DNA of 32,158 bases from an uncultured Bacteroidales bacterium (lineage in GTDB: Bacteria; Bacteroidota; Bacteroidia; Bacteroidales; P3), in NCBI GenBank assembly GCA_900318665.1, contig ONLQ01000022.1, forward strand, positions 1 through 32,158, given 5' to 3'. Below are positions 6,803 through 15,165 of the stretch, piece after piece (within the stretch, counting starts at the first letter, position 1; every line of letters begins with the position of its first letter). Both the position numbers and the translations under genes were made by a program. The notes below the pieces were generated by a model. That model worked only from the letters and a program-made list of their open reading frames with translations, did no database searches and was not told where the DNA came from.

Positions 6803-8575
6803 ATGAAACTACACTTATTTAATAATAGTGGCAAGAAAAGCAATCAGCGCCGCAGCGACTGGCTCGAAATGGCGGCAGGGGTGCTGATTATAGTGTTTGT
6901 CAACATCATAGGCTACTATCTCTTTGCCCGCATCGACCTCACCTCGGAGCGCCGCTACACGCTGTCGAAATCGACCAAGGAGATGCTGCGCAGCATTGAC
7001 GAGCCGGTGCTGTTCCGCGTCTATCTGGAAGGCGAGTTTCCGGCCGACTTCAAACGTCTGCAGAACGAGACCAAGGAGATGCTCAACCAGTTCAGAGCCT
7101 ACAGCCCATACATAAACTACGAGTTTGTAAACCCCAACAACTTTGAGAACCCGCAAGAGCGGCAGGTGTTCTATCAGAAACTGATGAGCAAAGGCATACA
7201 GCCGACGCAGATACAGGTGCGCAACGGCGACGCCACGACCACGCAGGTGCTGGTGCCCGCCGCCGACGTGAGTTACAGAGGCCGCGAGACCTCGGTGCAG
7301 TTGCTTCAGAACCAGAAATATGTGCCCGAAGCCGAACTGCTCAACAACTCGATACAGAACCTGGAGTATGTGCTGTGCAACGCCATTCGCGGCCTGTCAA
7401 GAGGCAAACGCCCGATGGTGGGCTTTCTGACGGGACACGGCGAGTTGAACGGCGGCGTGCTGTTTGACATACAAGGCGCGCTGCAAGAGCACTACGACCT
7501 CGACTACGCCACCATTGACGGACAGATTAACGCCCTGACGGCACGCCACCAAAGCAGCAAGGACTCGTCGTATAGTTTCTACAACAAATACGACCTGCTG
7601 ATTGTTGCCAAGCCCCGCACCGCCTTCAGCAACGAGGACCTCTATATACTCGACCAATACATAATGTATGGCGGCAAGGTGCTGTGGCTCGTTGATGTGC
7701 TTGACGCCGACCTCGACAGCCTGGCGCATCGTGGGCAGGCTCTCTCCACTACCCTGCCACTGGGCCTCGAGACGATGTTTTTCACCTACGGCGTGCGCAT
7801 AAACCCCGACCTGGTGCAAGACATACGCTGCCGCCCCATACCCATGACCGTAGGCATGGTGGGCGACAAACCGCAGATACAGTTCTGCCCGTGGTTCTAC
7901 TTCCCCGAAGTGGTGCCGACGGCACAGCACCCCATAGTGCGCAACCTCGACCTGATAAAATGCGACTTTGTGAGCAGCATAGACTTGATAGACAACGACG
8001 TGGAAAAGACCGTGCTGCTGACAACCTCCGACTATTCGCGCGTGAAGAACGCCCCCGTGGTGATAGACCTCAACGACGCCAAGGTGGACATCAACAGCAT
8101 AGACCAGCGTCTTTTCTCGCGCCAGCACATACCCATTGCCGTGCTGCTGGAAGGCAAATTCCACTCGATGTTCCGCAACAGGCTCACGCCGCAGTTTGAG
8201 GAACTGCCCGCCATGGGCTTCCGCCAGGAGAGCGAGCCGACGAAGATGATTGTGGTGTCGGACGGCGACATAATACGCAACCGCTACAATATGCAGGAGG
8301 GCAGCGGCTACCCCATGGGCTACGACCACTACACGCAGACCCTCTACGCCAACAAAGAGTTTATACTCAACGCCGTGGACTATCTGACCGGCGGCGAGGA
8401 CTTTATGGCTACCCGCTCGCGCGACGTGAAACTGCGCAAACTGAACGTGAAGAAAATCCACGACAGCCGCGCCATCTACCAGGTTGTCAACGTGGTGCTG
8501 CCAGCGCTGATTATAGCCCTCGTGGGAGTGGCTATGGTGCTGCTGCGCCGCAAGAGATTTCAGAAAAAGGCTTAA
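6803..8575 (+). CDS. gldG: GldG-type ABC transporter auxiliary protein
   Basis: 590 residues. A membrane anchor at about 22-43, then a long extracytoplasmic region beginning RIDLTSERRYTLSKSTKEML, which is the diagnostic start of GldG, with an ABC-transporter auxiliary domain containing GFLTGHGELNGG, and a second membrane helix at about 563-583 followed by a basic tail (LLRRKRFQKKA). GldG works with the GldF permease and GldA ATPase; the complex is needed for gliding in Flavobacterium-like organisms but its substrate is unknown. It follows gldF in the same direction after a 98-bp repeat-rich spacer and precedes the DUF4340 gene, which commonly accompanies it. Confidence 0.88.
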   Translation: MKLHLFNNSGKKSNQRRSDWLEMAAGVLIIVFVNIIGYYLFARIDLTSERRYTLSKSTKEMLRSIDEPVLFRVYLEGEFPADFKRLQNETKEMLNQFRAYSPYINYEFVNPNNFENPQERQVFYQKLMSKGIQPTQIQVRNGDATTTQVLVPAADVSYRGRETSVQLLQNQKYVPEAELLNNSIQNLEYVLCNAIRGLSRGKRPMVGFLTGHGELNGGVLFDIQGALQEHYDLDYATIDGQINALTARHQSSKDSSYSFYNKYDLLIVAKPRTAFSNEDLYILDQYIMYGGKVLWLVDVLDADLDSLAHRGQALSTTLPLGLETMFFTYGVRINPDLVQDIRCRPIPMTVGMVGDKPQIQFCPWFYFPEVVPTAQHPIVRNLDLIKCDFVSSIDLIDNDVEKTVLLTTSDYSRVKNAPVVIDLNDAKVDINSIDQRLFSRQHIPIAVLLEGKFHSMFRNRLTPQFEELPAMGFRQESEPTKMIVVSDGDIIRNRYNMQEGSGYPMGYDHYTQTLYANKEFILNAVDYLTGGEDFMATRSRDVKLRKLNVKKIHDSRAIYQVVNVVLPALIIALVGVAMVLLRRKRFQKKA

Positions 8576-8668
8576 AGGAAATAAGCAGGCCTTTGAGGCA
8601 TAGGAACTGCTATGGCTGCCTATGTCGGCATAGAAAAGCCTATAAAACTATAAAACAAACAAAACACT

Positions 8669-9751
8669 ATGTCACTCTCTCGACGTACTAAAAATATCAT
8701 TATCATTGCCATTGTTGTGGCGGCAGGCGTGGCGGCACTGATAGTCAGCCTCACGCGCGGCAAAAACGCCACCTTTGAGCAGGACTACCACATTGCCGAC
8801 ATCACGACGGTGACGAAGATTTATATGGCCGACAAGAACAACCACGACGTGACGCTGACACGCACCATTGGCGACAACGGCGACACAGCATGGGTGGTTG
8901 ACGGCAAATATCCCGCCAGCAAGCCCATGATAGACCTGCTGACCGAGACACTGAACACCATGCGCATACGCAGCCAGGTGAACAAAAACGCCGTGCCTAA
9001 CATCATCAAGGACATTGCGGCAGCCAGCGTGAAGGTGGAAGTCTATCAGATGGTGTATTTCATCGACTGGTTTGGCGGCAGACTACAACTCTTCCCCCAC
9101 GAGAAACTCACCACCACCTACTATGTGGGCCGCGAGACGCAAGACCAGATGGCGACCTACATGTTTCGCGAGGGCGACAAAGTGCCTTTCGTGATACATA
9201 TCCCCGGTTTCCGCGGCTATCTGACACCCACGTTCTCCACCTCGCCCTACACCTGGCGCAGCCACAACATCGTGGCCCTCGACGTGAAACAGATAGAGCG
9301 TGTGCAACTCGACATACTTGCCGCCCCCGAAGAGAGTTTCGCCATCTACCGCGACGGCGAGACCTTTGCCATGGAACTGACGGCCTCGCACACCGTGCTG
9401 CCCGGCTTCGACACCGCCCGCGTGGCACAGATGCTCATCTCGATGCGCAACCTCAACTTTGACGAGTACGCCGCCATAGTGCCTAACGCCAACATGGACA
9501 CCTCGTTCCGCGAAGGACCGCGCAACATTCTGACCATCACCGACACCGCCCACGTGAGCCACGAGGTTAAGACCTACATAAAATATGTGAACCCCGACGA
9601 CGCCAAGGCAATGCCAAACCCCGAACTCTACAACACCTTCGACATTGACCGCCTCTACGCCATAGTGGACAACAAAGACACCGTGGTGCTGCAATACTAC
9701 GTTTTTGACAACATACTGCAACCCGCATCTTTCTTCTTCAAGAAACAATAG
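8669..9751 (+). CDS. DUF4340-like membrane-anchored protein
   Basis: 360 residues: one N-terminal membrane helix (about 8-28, IIIIAIVVAAGVAALIVSL) and an extracytoplasmic part. It contains DITTVTKIYMADKNNHDVTL (37-56), AWVVDGKYPASKPMIDLLTE (69-88) and a repeated similar module later, as in DUF4340 proteins that sit next to GldG-type transporter subunits. Its role is unknown; by position it is probably a periplasmic partner of the GldF/GldG transporter. The 93-bp spacer before it has no clear terminator. The gene ends 25 bp before the chosen surE start. Confidence 0.75.
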   Translation: MSLSRRTKNIIIIAIVVAAGVAALIVSLTRGKNATFEQDYHIADITTVTKIYMADKNNHDVTLTRTIGDNGDTAWVVDGKYPASKPMIDLLTETLNTMRIRSQVNKNAVPNIIKDIAAASVKVEVYQMVYFIDWFGGRLQLFPHEKLTTTYYVGRETQDQMATYMFREGDKVPFVIHIPGFRGYLTPTFSTSPYTWRSHNIVALDVKQIERVQLDILAAPEESFAIYRDGETFAMELTASHTVLPGFDTARVAQMLISMRNLNFDEYAAIVPNANMDTSFREGPRNILTITDTAHVSHEVKTYIKYVNPDDAKAMPNPELYNTFDIDRLYAIVDNKDTVVLQYYVFDNILQPASFFFKKQ

Positions 9752-9776
9752 CGGCGCAACCTACAACTCCCACGAT

Positions 9777-10559
9777 TTGACACAGATACTCATAACCAAC
9801 GACGACAGTTATTCGGCCAAAGGGCTGCTGGCACTCATAGACGTGGCGGCAAAATTCGGCAATGTGCTGGTGATGGCGCCCGACCGCAACTCGTCGGGGC
9901 TGAGCCACTCGTTCACCTCGGGACGGCCGCTGCGAGTGTATGAGCACTGGAGCAACGAGCGGGTGTCTGTCTTTTCGTGCGACGGCACGCCGGTGGACTG
10001 CGTGAAACTTGCCATAGAGCATTTCTGTCCGATGCGTCCCGACCTCGTGCTTTCGGGCATAAACCACGGCAGCAACAGTTCGGTGAACGTGCTGTACAGC
10101 GGCACTATGGGCGCTGTGATAGAGGCCTCGACCTACGACTACAACGCCATAGGCTTCTCGCTACTGAGCCACGACCCCGACGCCGACTTTTCGGGCTGTC
10201 TGCCCTATGTGGAGCAGATTATTGCCAACGTGCTTGACAACGGGCTGCCCACCAATGTGTCGCTCAACGTCAACTTCCCCAACCTGCCCTTTGGAGAGAT
10301 AAAAGGAATGCGCGTGTGCCACGAGGCCAAAGCGCGCTGGGCTGACAGTTTCGAGAAACGCGTGGACCCCTACGGTCGCCCCTACTGGTGGCTTACGGGC
10401 CGCTTTATCTGCAACGACCACAGCGAAGGCACCGACGAGAAGGCGCTGGCAGACGGCTATGTGTCGATAGTGCCGACACAGCCCGACTACACCTGCTACA
10501 ACGCCATAGAGGCTCTGACGCCACGCTTTGAGCAAGACAGCGACACCGAAAAACAATAA
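9777..10559 (+). CDS. surE: 5'/3'-nucleotidase SurE
   Basis: 260 residues from a TTG codon at 9777, which gives the normal family beginning (TQILITNDDSYSAKGL). The only ATG further up (9705) would overlap the DUF4340 gene by 47 bp and add 24 unrelated residues, so I prefer TTG. Metal-binding NDD at the N-terminus, S39-like loop NSSGLSHS, and the signature SGINHGSNSSVNVLYSGTMGA are all present, so the enzyme should be active on nucleoside monophosphates and short polyphosphate. It belongs to the same plus-strand cluster as lpxB, an arrangement seen in other Bacteroidales. Confidence 0.92.
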   Translation: MTQILITNDDSYSAKGLLALIDVAAKFGNVLVMAPDRNSSGLSHSFTSGRPLRVYEHWSNERVSVFSCDGTPVDCVKLAIEHFCPMRPDLVLSGINHGSNSSVNVLYSGTMGAVIEASTYDYNAIGFSLLSHDPDADFSGCLPYVEQIIANVLDNGLPTNVSLNVNFPNLPFGEIKGMRVCHEAKARWADSFEKRVDPYGRPYWWLTGRFICNDHSEGTDEKALADGYVSIVPTQPDYTCYNAIEALTPRFEQDSDTEKQ

Positions 10560-10618
10560 AACGCACCATACTATAACCAAAAGGATAGCCCCCCTATCCT
10601 GCAACAAACAGAAAGACA

Positions 10619-10909
10619 GTGACCATCAAACAATATTTCCAGCAAGACAAGGCAACGGTAGGCGTTGTGGCAGTGCTTCTATCCGAACTGCTGCCGGCGC
10701 TGCTGCTCTGGGCTGTGCTGACAATCCTGGGCGAAAGCCCCGCCGGCCACATACGCTGGTTTGCGGGAGCCGCATTGCCAGCCCTGCTGGTGGTGCGCGC
10801 CTACGCCAAACACAAAGAATGTCTGTCCGCCACCAAAGGCGCCATAGTGACATTGTTTGCCACGTTCTTGATATTCATGCTTTTCCTGCTCAAGACCCAC
10901 ACGATATGA
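10619..10909 (+). CDS. Small membrane protein between surE and lpxB
   Basis: 96 residues from a GTG start at 10619. Three hydrophobic segments are visible (about residues 15-37, 46-62 and 73-92), with short basic loops (RAYAKHKE). No family motif is recognised. The stop overlaps the lpxB start (ATGA at 10906-10909), a strong sign that the frame is translated and coupled to lpxB. A role connected with lipid A or envelope synthesis is inferred from position only. Confidence 0.7.
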   Translation: MTIKQYFQQDKATVGVVAVLLSELLPALLLWAVLTILGESPAGHIRWFAGAALPALLVVRAYAKHKECLSATKGAIVTLFATFLIFMLFLLKTHTI

Positions 10910-12033
10910 AATATTATATCATAGCCGGCGAAGCCTCGGGCGACCTGCACGGCGCCAACCTGATGCGCGCGCTGCTGCGCCGCGACCCCTCGGCAGAGAT
11001 ACGCTTCTGGGGCGGCGACGACATGGCGTCGGTGGGCGGCACCTGCGTCAAGCACATACGCGACCTGGCCTTTATGGGATTCTTAGAGGTGGCGGCACAC
11101 CTGCGCACGGTGCTGGGCAACATAGCCCTGTGCAAAAAAGACATAGAGGCTTTCGGACCCGACGCGATAATATATATCGACTATCCGGGCTTCAACCTCA
11201 AGATTGCCAAGTGGGCGCACCGCAAAGGCTACCGCAACTTCCACTATATCTCGCCACAACTGTGGGCGTGGAAGAAAGGCCGCATCAAGAATATGCGCCG
11301 CGACCTCGACGCACTCTATTATATCCTGCCGTTCGAGCAGAAATTCTATGCCGCCAACAATATGCCGCAGGCCCATTTTGTGGGGCATCCGCTACTTGAC
11401 GCTGTGCCGCAGTTGAGCCGCAAGGCCGACACCATGACGGCCCCCGACGAGCGCCCCATCATTGCCCTGCTGCCTGGCAGCCGACGCATGGAACTGAAAA
11501 ACATGCTGCCTATAATGCTACGCATTGCGGCACATCACCCGGAATACCGTTTCGTGATTGGCGGCATGAGCCTGCTGGGAGAACAACGCTACCACCCCTA
11601 TCTGATACGCGCCACGAGCAACGTGGAAATTGTTTACGACCAGACCTACGCGCTGCTGTCGCAAGCCCACGCCGCCCTCATCTGCTCAGGCACCGCCACG
11701 CTGGAGACGGCGCTGTTCGACGTGCCACAGGTGGTGTGCTATGCTGGCAACCCGCTGTCGTACATCATTGCGCGCGCCTTTGTGGGCAAACGCATACGCT
11801 ATATCTCGCTGGTGAACCTCATTGCCGACAAACCTATACTGACCGAACTGCTGCAAGGCGGACTGAACGAAAACCGCCTCGAAAACGAATTCAACCTCAT
11901 TGCCAAAGACGAAGCCTACCGCAAGAAGATGCTCGACGGCTACGACGAAGTGCGCAGCCTACTGGGCGGCACTGGCGCCTCCGACCGCACAGCGGAGATG
12001 ATTGTCAAGGCAATAAAGAACGTTGAAAGTTGA
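10906..12033 (+). CDS. lpxB: Lipid-A-disaccharide synthase LpxB
   Basis: 375 residues from the ATG at 10906 (MKYYIIAGEASGDLHGANLM), the standard LpxB beginning. The frame is open further upstream, but those codons overlap the small membrane-protein gene in another frame. Other family landmarks: DYPGFNLKIAK, YISPQLWAWKKGR, FVGHPLLD, LLPGSRRMELK and ICSGTATLETALFDVPQVVCY. It joins UDP-2,3-diacylglucosamine and lipid X at the inner face of the inner membrane to make the lipid A disaccharide, showing that the organism is Gram-negative with lipid A. The last codons and stop (GTTGAAAGTTGA) coincide with a copy of the intergenic repeat also found at 6719-6733, so the C-terminus has probably been re-set by repeat insertion. 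Confidence 0.95.
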   Translation: MKYYIIAGEASGDLHGANLMRALLRRDPSAEIRFWGGDDMASVGGTCVKHIRDLAFMGFLEVAAHLRTVLGNIALCKKDIEAFGPDAIIYIDYPGFNLKIAKWAHRKGYRNFHYISPQLWAWKKGRIKNMRRDLDALYYILPFEQKFYAANNMPQAHFVGHPLLDAVPQLSRKADTMTAPDERPIIALLPGSRRMELKNMLPIMLRIAAHHPEYRFVIGGMSLLGEQRYHPYLIRATSNVEIVYDQTYALLSQAHAALICSGTATLETALFDVPQVVCYAGNPLSYIIARAFVGKRIRYISLVNLIADKPILTELLQGGLNENRLENEFNLIAKDEAYRKKMLDGYDEVRSLLGGTGASDRTAEMIVKAIKNVES

Positions 12034-12099
12034 ATTCCGAATTAGCCTAAAACATTTTCAAAATTACTCCTCTCTCACCATTCAAAATTCAAACTTACT

Positions 12100-13428
12100 A
12101 CGAAACCTCTACTCTCCATACTGCTTCTACTGCTTTGCTCTGCCTCGCTGATGGCCGAGCACGTTACCGTGCGCATTTTTTCCAACAACACTATATCGCT
12201 GCTCAATGTGTCGTTTGACCTCGGCACCTACAGCCTCTACGCCGACGACAGCACAGCCATAGACAGCGAGATAGGCAGCGGCCACTCGGTGGTGATAAAA
12301 GCCTCGGGCAACAGCGTGCAACTATCGGTGGACGGCCACAACCACGGCACCTTCCGCACGGCCCGCCTCGTGGCTTCCGACACCGCCTGCATTCTCTGCC
12401 TCAACCCCAAAAACGCCAAGCAGCGCACCTACGAGGGCAACCTCGTCATCAGCAGCAAAAAAGGCCAACTGACAATCATCAACGACGTGGATTTCGAGAC
12501 CTATTTGGCTGGCGTGGTGCAGAGCGAAATCTACGGCAAGGAGAGCGACATCTACCGTGTGCAGGCCATCATCTCGCGCACATGGGCCATGCGCAATATG
12601 CAGAAACACGCCGCCGACGGCTACAACTTCTGCGACCATGTGCACTGCCAAGCCTACCACAACCGCTGCATACGCCCCGAAATAATGCTGGGCACCATTG
12701 CCAGCAGCGGCGAGACCATAGTGGACCAGTCGGGCAACCTCATAGAGACACCATTCCACTCCAACTCCGGCGGCCAGACCTGCAACTCGGAAGACGTATG
12801 GCGCACGGCACTGCCCTACCTGCGCTCGATAGAGGACACCTTCTCCTACGGCATGAAGCAGTCGGTGTGGACTAAGACCATGAGCGCCGACCGCTGGCTC
12901 GGCTACTTTGCCAAGACACACAAACTCGACACCGACGACAGCCTTGTGCGCGACAGTCTGCTGCACTTCTGCCAGCCCGTAAGGCAGCCCCGTCTGCTGG
13001 GGGTGCAACTGACGAAGGTGAGAATGGACCTCGGACTGAAATCGACATTCTTCAGCGTGGAATATGACAGCGTGAAAAACAACGTAATACTGCACGGGCG
13101 TGGCTACGGCCACGGCGTGGGGCTGAGCCAGGAAGGCACCATACGCATGGTGCGCCTCGGCATTGCCTACGACAGCATCATACGCCACTACTATACCGAC
13201 TCCTACATACAGAACAACAACACCTCGCAGGACATTGCCCGCAGCCAGCAGTTGGCGCGCCACATAGGCGTGATAATCGAGGAAGACAAACAGCAAGCGA
13301 CCCAAAAGAAATCGAAAAAAGACGACTGGCTGGGACGCCTGTTCCGCATACGCGACCGCGAGGAACGCGAAGAGATATACGACCCCAAGAAACAAGACCT
13401 CGAAAGCGACTGGGAATATGAATGGTGA
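12100..13428 (+). CDS. SpoIID/LytB-domain secreted protein, apparent ACG start
   Basis: 442 residues if read from ACG at 12100; 425 from the first ATG at 12151. From ACG the reading is (M)KPLLSILLLLLLCSASLMA then EHVTVRIF, a textbook signal peptide, whereas the ATG falls inside its cleavage region and would leave no export signal. No ATG, GTG or TTG occurs in frame between the upstream stop (12043) and 12151. The SpoIID domain shows FETYLAGVVQSEI, YRVQAIISRTWAMRN, CDHVHCQAYH, HSNSGGQTCNSEDVW and GRGYGHGVGLSQEG, matching lytic transglycosylases that cut peptidoglycan glycan strands lacking stem peptides. The C-terminal 60 residues are charged. The stop TGA is again part of the intergenic repeat. 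Confidence 0.85.
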   Translation, partial: TKPLLSILLLLLCSASLMAEHVTVRIFSNNTISLLNVSFDLGTYSLYADDSTAIDSEIGSGHSVVIKASGNSVQLSVDGHNHGTFRTARLVASDTACILCLNPKNAKQRTYEGNLVISSKKGQLTIINDVDFETYLAGVVQSEIYGKESDIYRVQAIISRTWAMRNMQKHAADGYNFCDHVHCQAYHNRCIRPEIMLGTIASSGETIVDQSGNLIETPFHSNSGGQTCNSEDVWRTALPYLRSIEDTFSYGMKQSVWTKTMSADRWLGYFAKTHKLDTDDSLVRDSLLHFCQPVRQPRLLGVQLTKVRMDLGLKSTFFSVEYDSVKNNVILHGRGYGHGVGLSQEGTIRMVRLGIAYDSIIRHYYTDSYIQNNNTSQDIARSQQLARHIGVIIEEDKQQATQKKSKKDDWLGRLFRIRDREEREEIYDPKKQDLESDWEYEW

Positions 13429-13493
13429 TTTTAATTTTGAAGTTCTTTGGGGTACGGATTTTTAATTTTGAAGTTTTAATTTTTTGATAACCT
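13426..13493. repeat. Intergenic TTTTAATTTTGAAG-type repeat after the SpoIID gene
   Basis: TTTTAATTTTGAAGTT occurs twice (about 13430 and 13461) and matches the start of the gldF/gldG spacer. It contains two TAATTTTG boxes (13432-13439 and 13463-13470), the second with TTTG 13 nt upstream, so it may serve as promoter for the thioredoxin gene 40 bp downstream. Confidence 0.5.
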
Positions 13494-13509
13494 TAAAAAC
13501 ACAACCAAT

Positions 13510-14112
13510 ATGAAAAAACTCTTTTGTTTAGCCCTTGTGGCACTCCTTGCAGTAGGCGGTGCTATGGCACAGAAAAACACAGCCGCGACATCGGATGCCT
13601 CCGTAAACCGTGGCGGCAAACGCCAGATAGAATGGACTACCATAGAGAACGCCAGCAAGATGAAAGACAATACAAAACTGTATTTTGTTGATTTCTATAC
13701 CAATTGGTGCGGCTGGTGCAAACGCATGGACAAAGATGTCTTTACCGACAGCACCGTCATCAAACTGATGTCCCGCTTTTATGTGCCGGTGAAATTCAAC
13801 GCCGAAGGCAACTCGGAATTTGTGTGGAAAGGCACCAAATATGTAGGCACCCCCGTTCCCCCCAACGGACGCCCCACGCTCCACAGTTTCACACGCTCGA
13901 TGCTGGGCAGCCAATTAGGGTTTCCCTCATTCGTCATCTACAGCAAAAACCAAAGCACCCTCAACATCATTCAAGGCTATCAGCCTGCCGAAGACCTCGT
14001 GAAGATTTTGTGGTATTTCGCTTCGGGCGACTACAACAAATACAACTACGAGAAATATCAGACTATCTTCGACAAGGAGATACGCCCCAAGATGGAGGCC
14101 TCGTTAAAATAA
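13510..14112 (+). CDS. Periplasmic thioredoxin-fold protein (DUF255/thioredoxin_7 type)
   Basis: 200 residues with a signal peptide (MKKLFCLALVALLAVGGAMA, cleaved before QKN). The thioredoxin active site is in VDFYTNWCGWCKRMDKDVF (C67 and C70), followed by a conserved cis-proline loop LGFPSFVIY (P139). The C-terminal region LVKILWYFASGDYNKYNYEKY is seen in Bacteroidota members of this family. It is a probable thiol-disulfide oxidoreductase of the periplasm. No DsbD-like electron donor is adjacent. The preceding spacer holds promoter-like TAATTTTG boxes; a hairpin without a clear T tract follows the gene. Confidence 0.88.
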   Translation: MKKLFCLALVALLAVGGAMAQKNTAATSDASVNRGGKRQIEWTTIENASKMKDNTKLYFVDFYTNWCGWCKRMDKDVFTDSTVIKLMSRFYVPVKFNAEGNSEFVWKGTKYVGTPVPPNGRPTLHSFTRSMLGSQLGFPSFVIYSKNQSTLNIIQGYQPAEDLVKILWYFASGDYNKYNYEKYQTIFDKEIRPKMEASLK

Positions 14113-14136
14113 TCACGAAAGAGATTTTGAAAAAAC

Positions 14137-14169
14137 GGCTGTCTTGTAATCTATCCTACAACGGCAGCC
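14137..14169 (+). terminator. Possible hairpin terminator between the thioredoxin gene and ftsY
   Basis: GGCTG..TTGTA (14137-14148) pairs with TACAA..CAGCC (14157-14169) around an 8-nt loop, with a small internal loop. The downstream DNA is A/T-rich but lacks a continuous T run, so termination would be weak or the hairpin may have another role. Confidence 0.35.
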
Positions 14170-14190
14170 ACTAAAATCCTTCTAAAAATC

Positions 14191-15141
14191 ATGGGATTTT
14201 TTAGTCGCACAAAAGAAGAGAAAGAGACCCTCGACAAGGGTATGGCTAAAACCAAAGAGAGTTTTCTCGCCAAACTGACCAAGAGTGTCTTTGGCCGCAG
14301 CACCGTGGACGACAGCGTGCTTGACGACCTCGAAGAGACCTTGATAACCAGCGACGTGGGCGTGGAGACCTCGCTGAAAATCATTGACACCCTGCAGACA
14401 CGCATAAAACGCGACAAATACATAAGCACGACAGAACTGAACAACGTGCTGCGTGCCGAGATAGCGCAACTGCTGCGACAGGACACGAGCCACTTCCCCG
14501 CCGATTTCAACTCGCCTATGCCCCATAAGCCCTATGTGGTGCTGGTAGTTGGCGTGAACGGCGTGGGCAAGACCACCACCATAGCCAAACTTGCCTACCG
14601 CTACAAGGCCGCCGGCAAGCAGGTGGTGCTGGGCGCCGCCGACACCTTCCGCGCCGCCGCCGTGGAGCAACTGACGCTCTGGGCCGAGCGCGTGGGCGTG
14701 CCTATCGTGAGCCAGGGCATGAACGCCGACCCCGCCTCCGTGGCCTACGACACCCTGCAGTCGGCCATTGCCAAAGAGGCCGACGTGGTGCTGATAGACA
14801 CCGCCGGACGTCTGCACAACAAGGTTGGCCTGATGAACGAACTGACCAAGATTCGCAAAGTGATGCAGAAACTGGTGCCCGACGCGCCCCACGAGGTGCT
14901 GCTGGTGCTCGACGCCTCGACAGGGCAGAACGCCGTGGAGCAGGCACGCCAGTTTACCGCAGCCACCGAGGTCAACGCCCTCGCTCTCACCAAACTCGAC
15001 GGCACCGCCAAGGGCGGCGTGATAATAGGCATCAGCGACCAATTCCAGATACCGGTCCGCTACATAGGCCTCGGCGAGAAGATGACCGACCTGCAGATAT
15101 TCCGCCCCGAGGATTTCGTGGCATCGCTGTTCGAGAAGTAA
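14191..15141 (+). CDS. ftsY: Signal recognition particle receptor FtsY
   Basis: 316 residues. A short N-terminal helical N domain (about 1-95) lacks the long acidic A domain of E. coli FtsY, as is common in Bacteroidota. The NG GTPase domain has G1 GVNGVGKTTT (121-130), DTFRAAAVEQL, G3 DTAGRLHNK, G4 TKLDGTAKGG and the closing GLGEKMTDL. It docks ribosome-SRP complexes to the SecYEG translocon at the inner membrane. Start ATGGGATTTTTTAGTCGC gives MGFFSR, typical for the short form. It is followed 24 bp later by rimO, and the pair is frequently adjacent in this group. Confidence 0.96.
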   Translation: MGFFSRTKEEKETLDKGMAKTKESFLAKLTKSVFGRSTVDDSVLDDLEETLITSDVGVETSLKIIDTLQTRIKRDKYISTTELNNVLRAEIAQLLRQDTSHFPADFNSPMPHKPYVVLVVGVNGVGKTTTIAKLAYRYKAAGKQVVLGAADTFRAAAVEQLTLWAERVGVPIVSQGMNADPASVAYDTLQSAIAKEADVVLIDTAGRLHNKVGLMNELTKIRKVMQKLVPDAPHEVLLVLDASTGQNAVEQARQFTAATEVNALALTKLDGTAKGGVIIGISDQFQIPVRYIGLGEKMTDLQIFRPEDFVASLFEK

Positions 15142-15165
15142 GGCTATCCGTGTAAAAACCAACGT

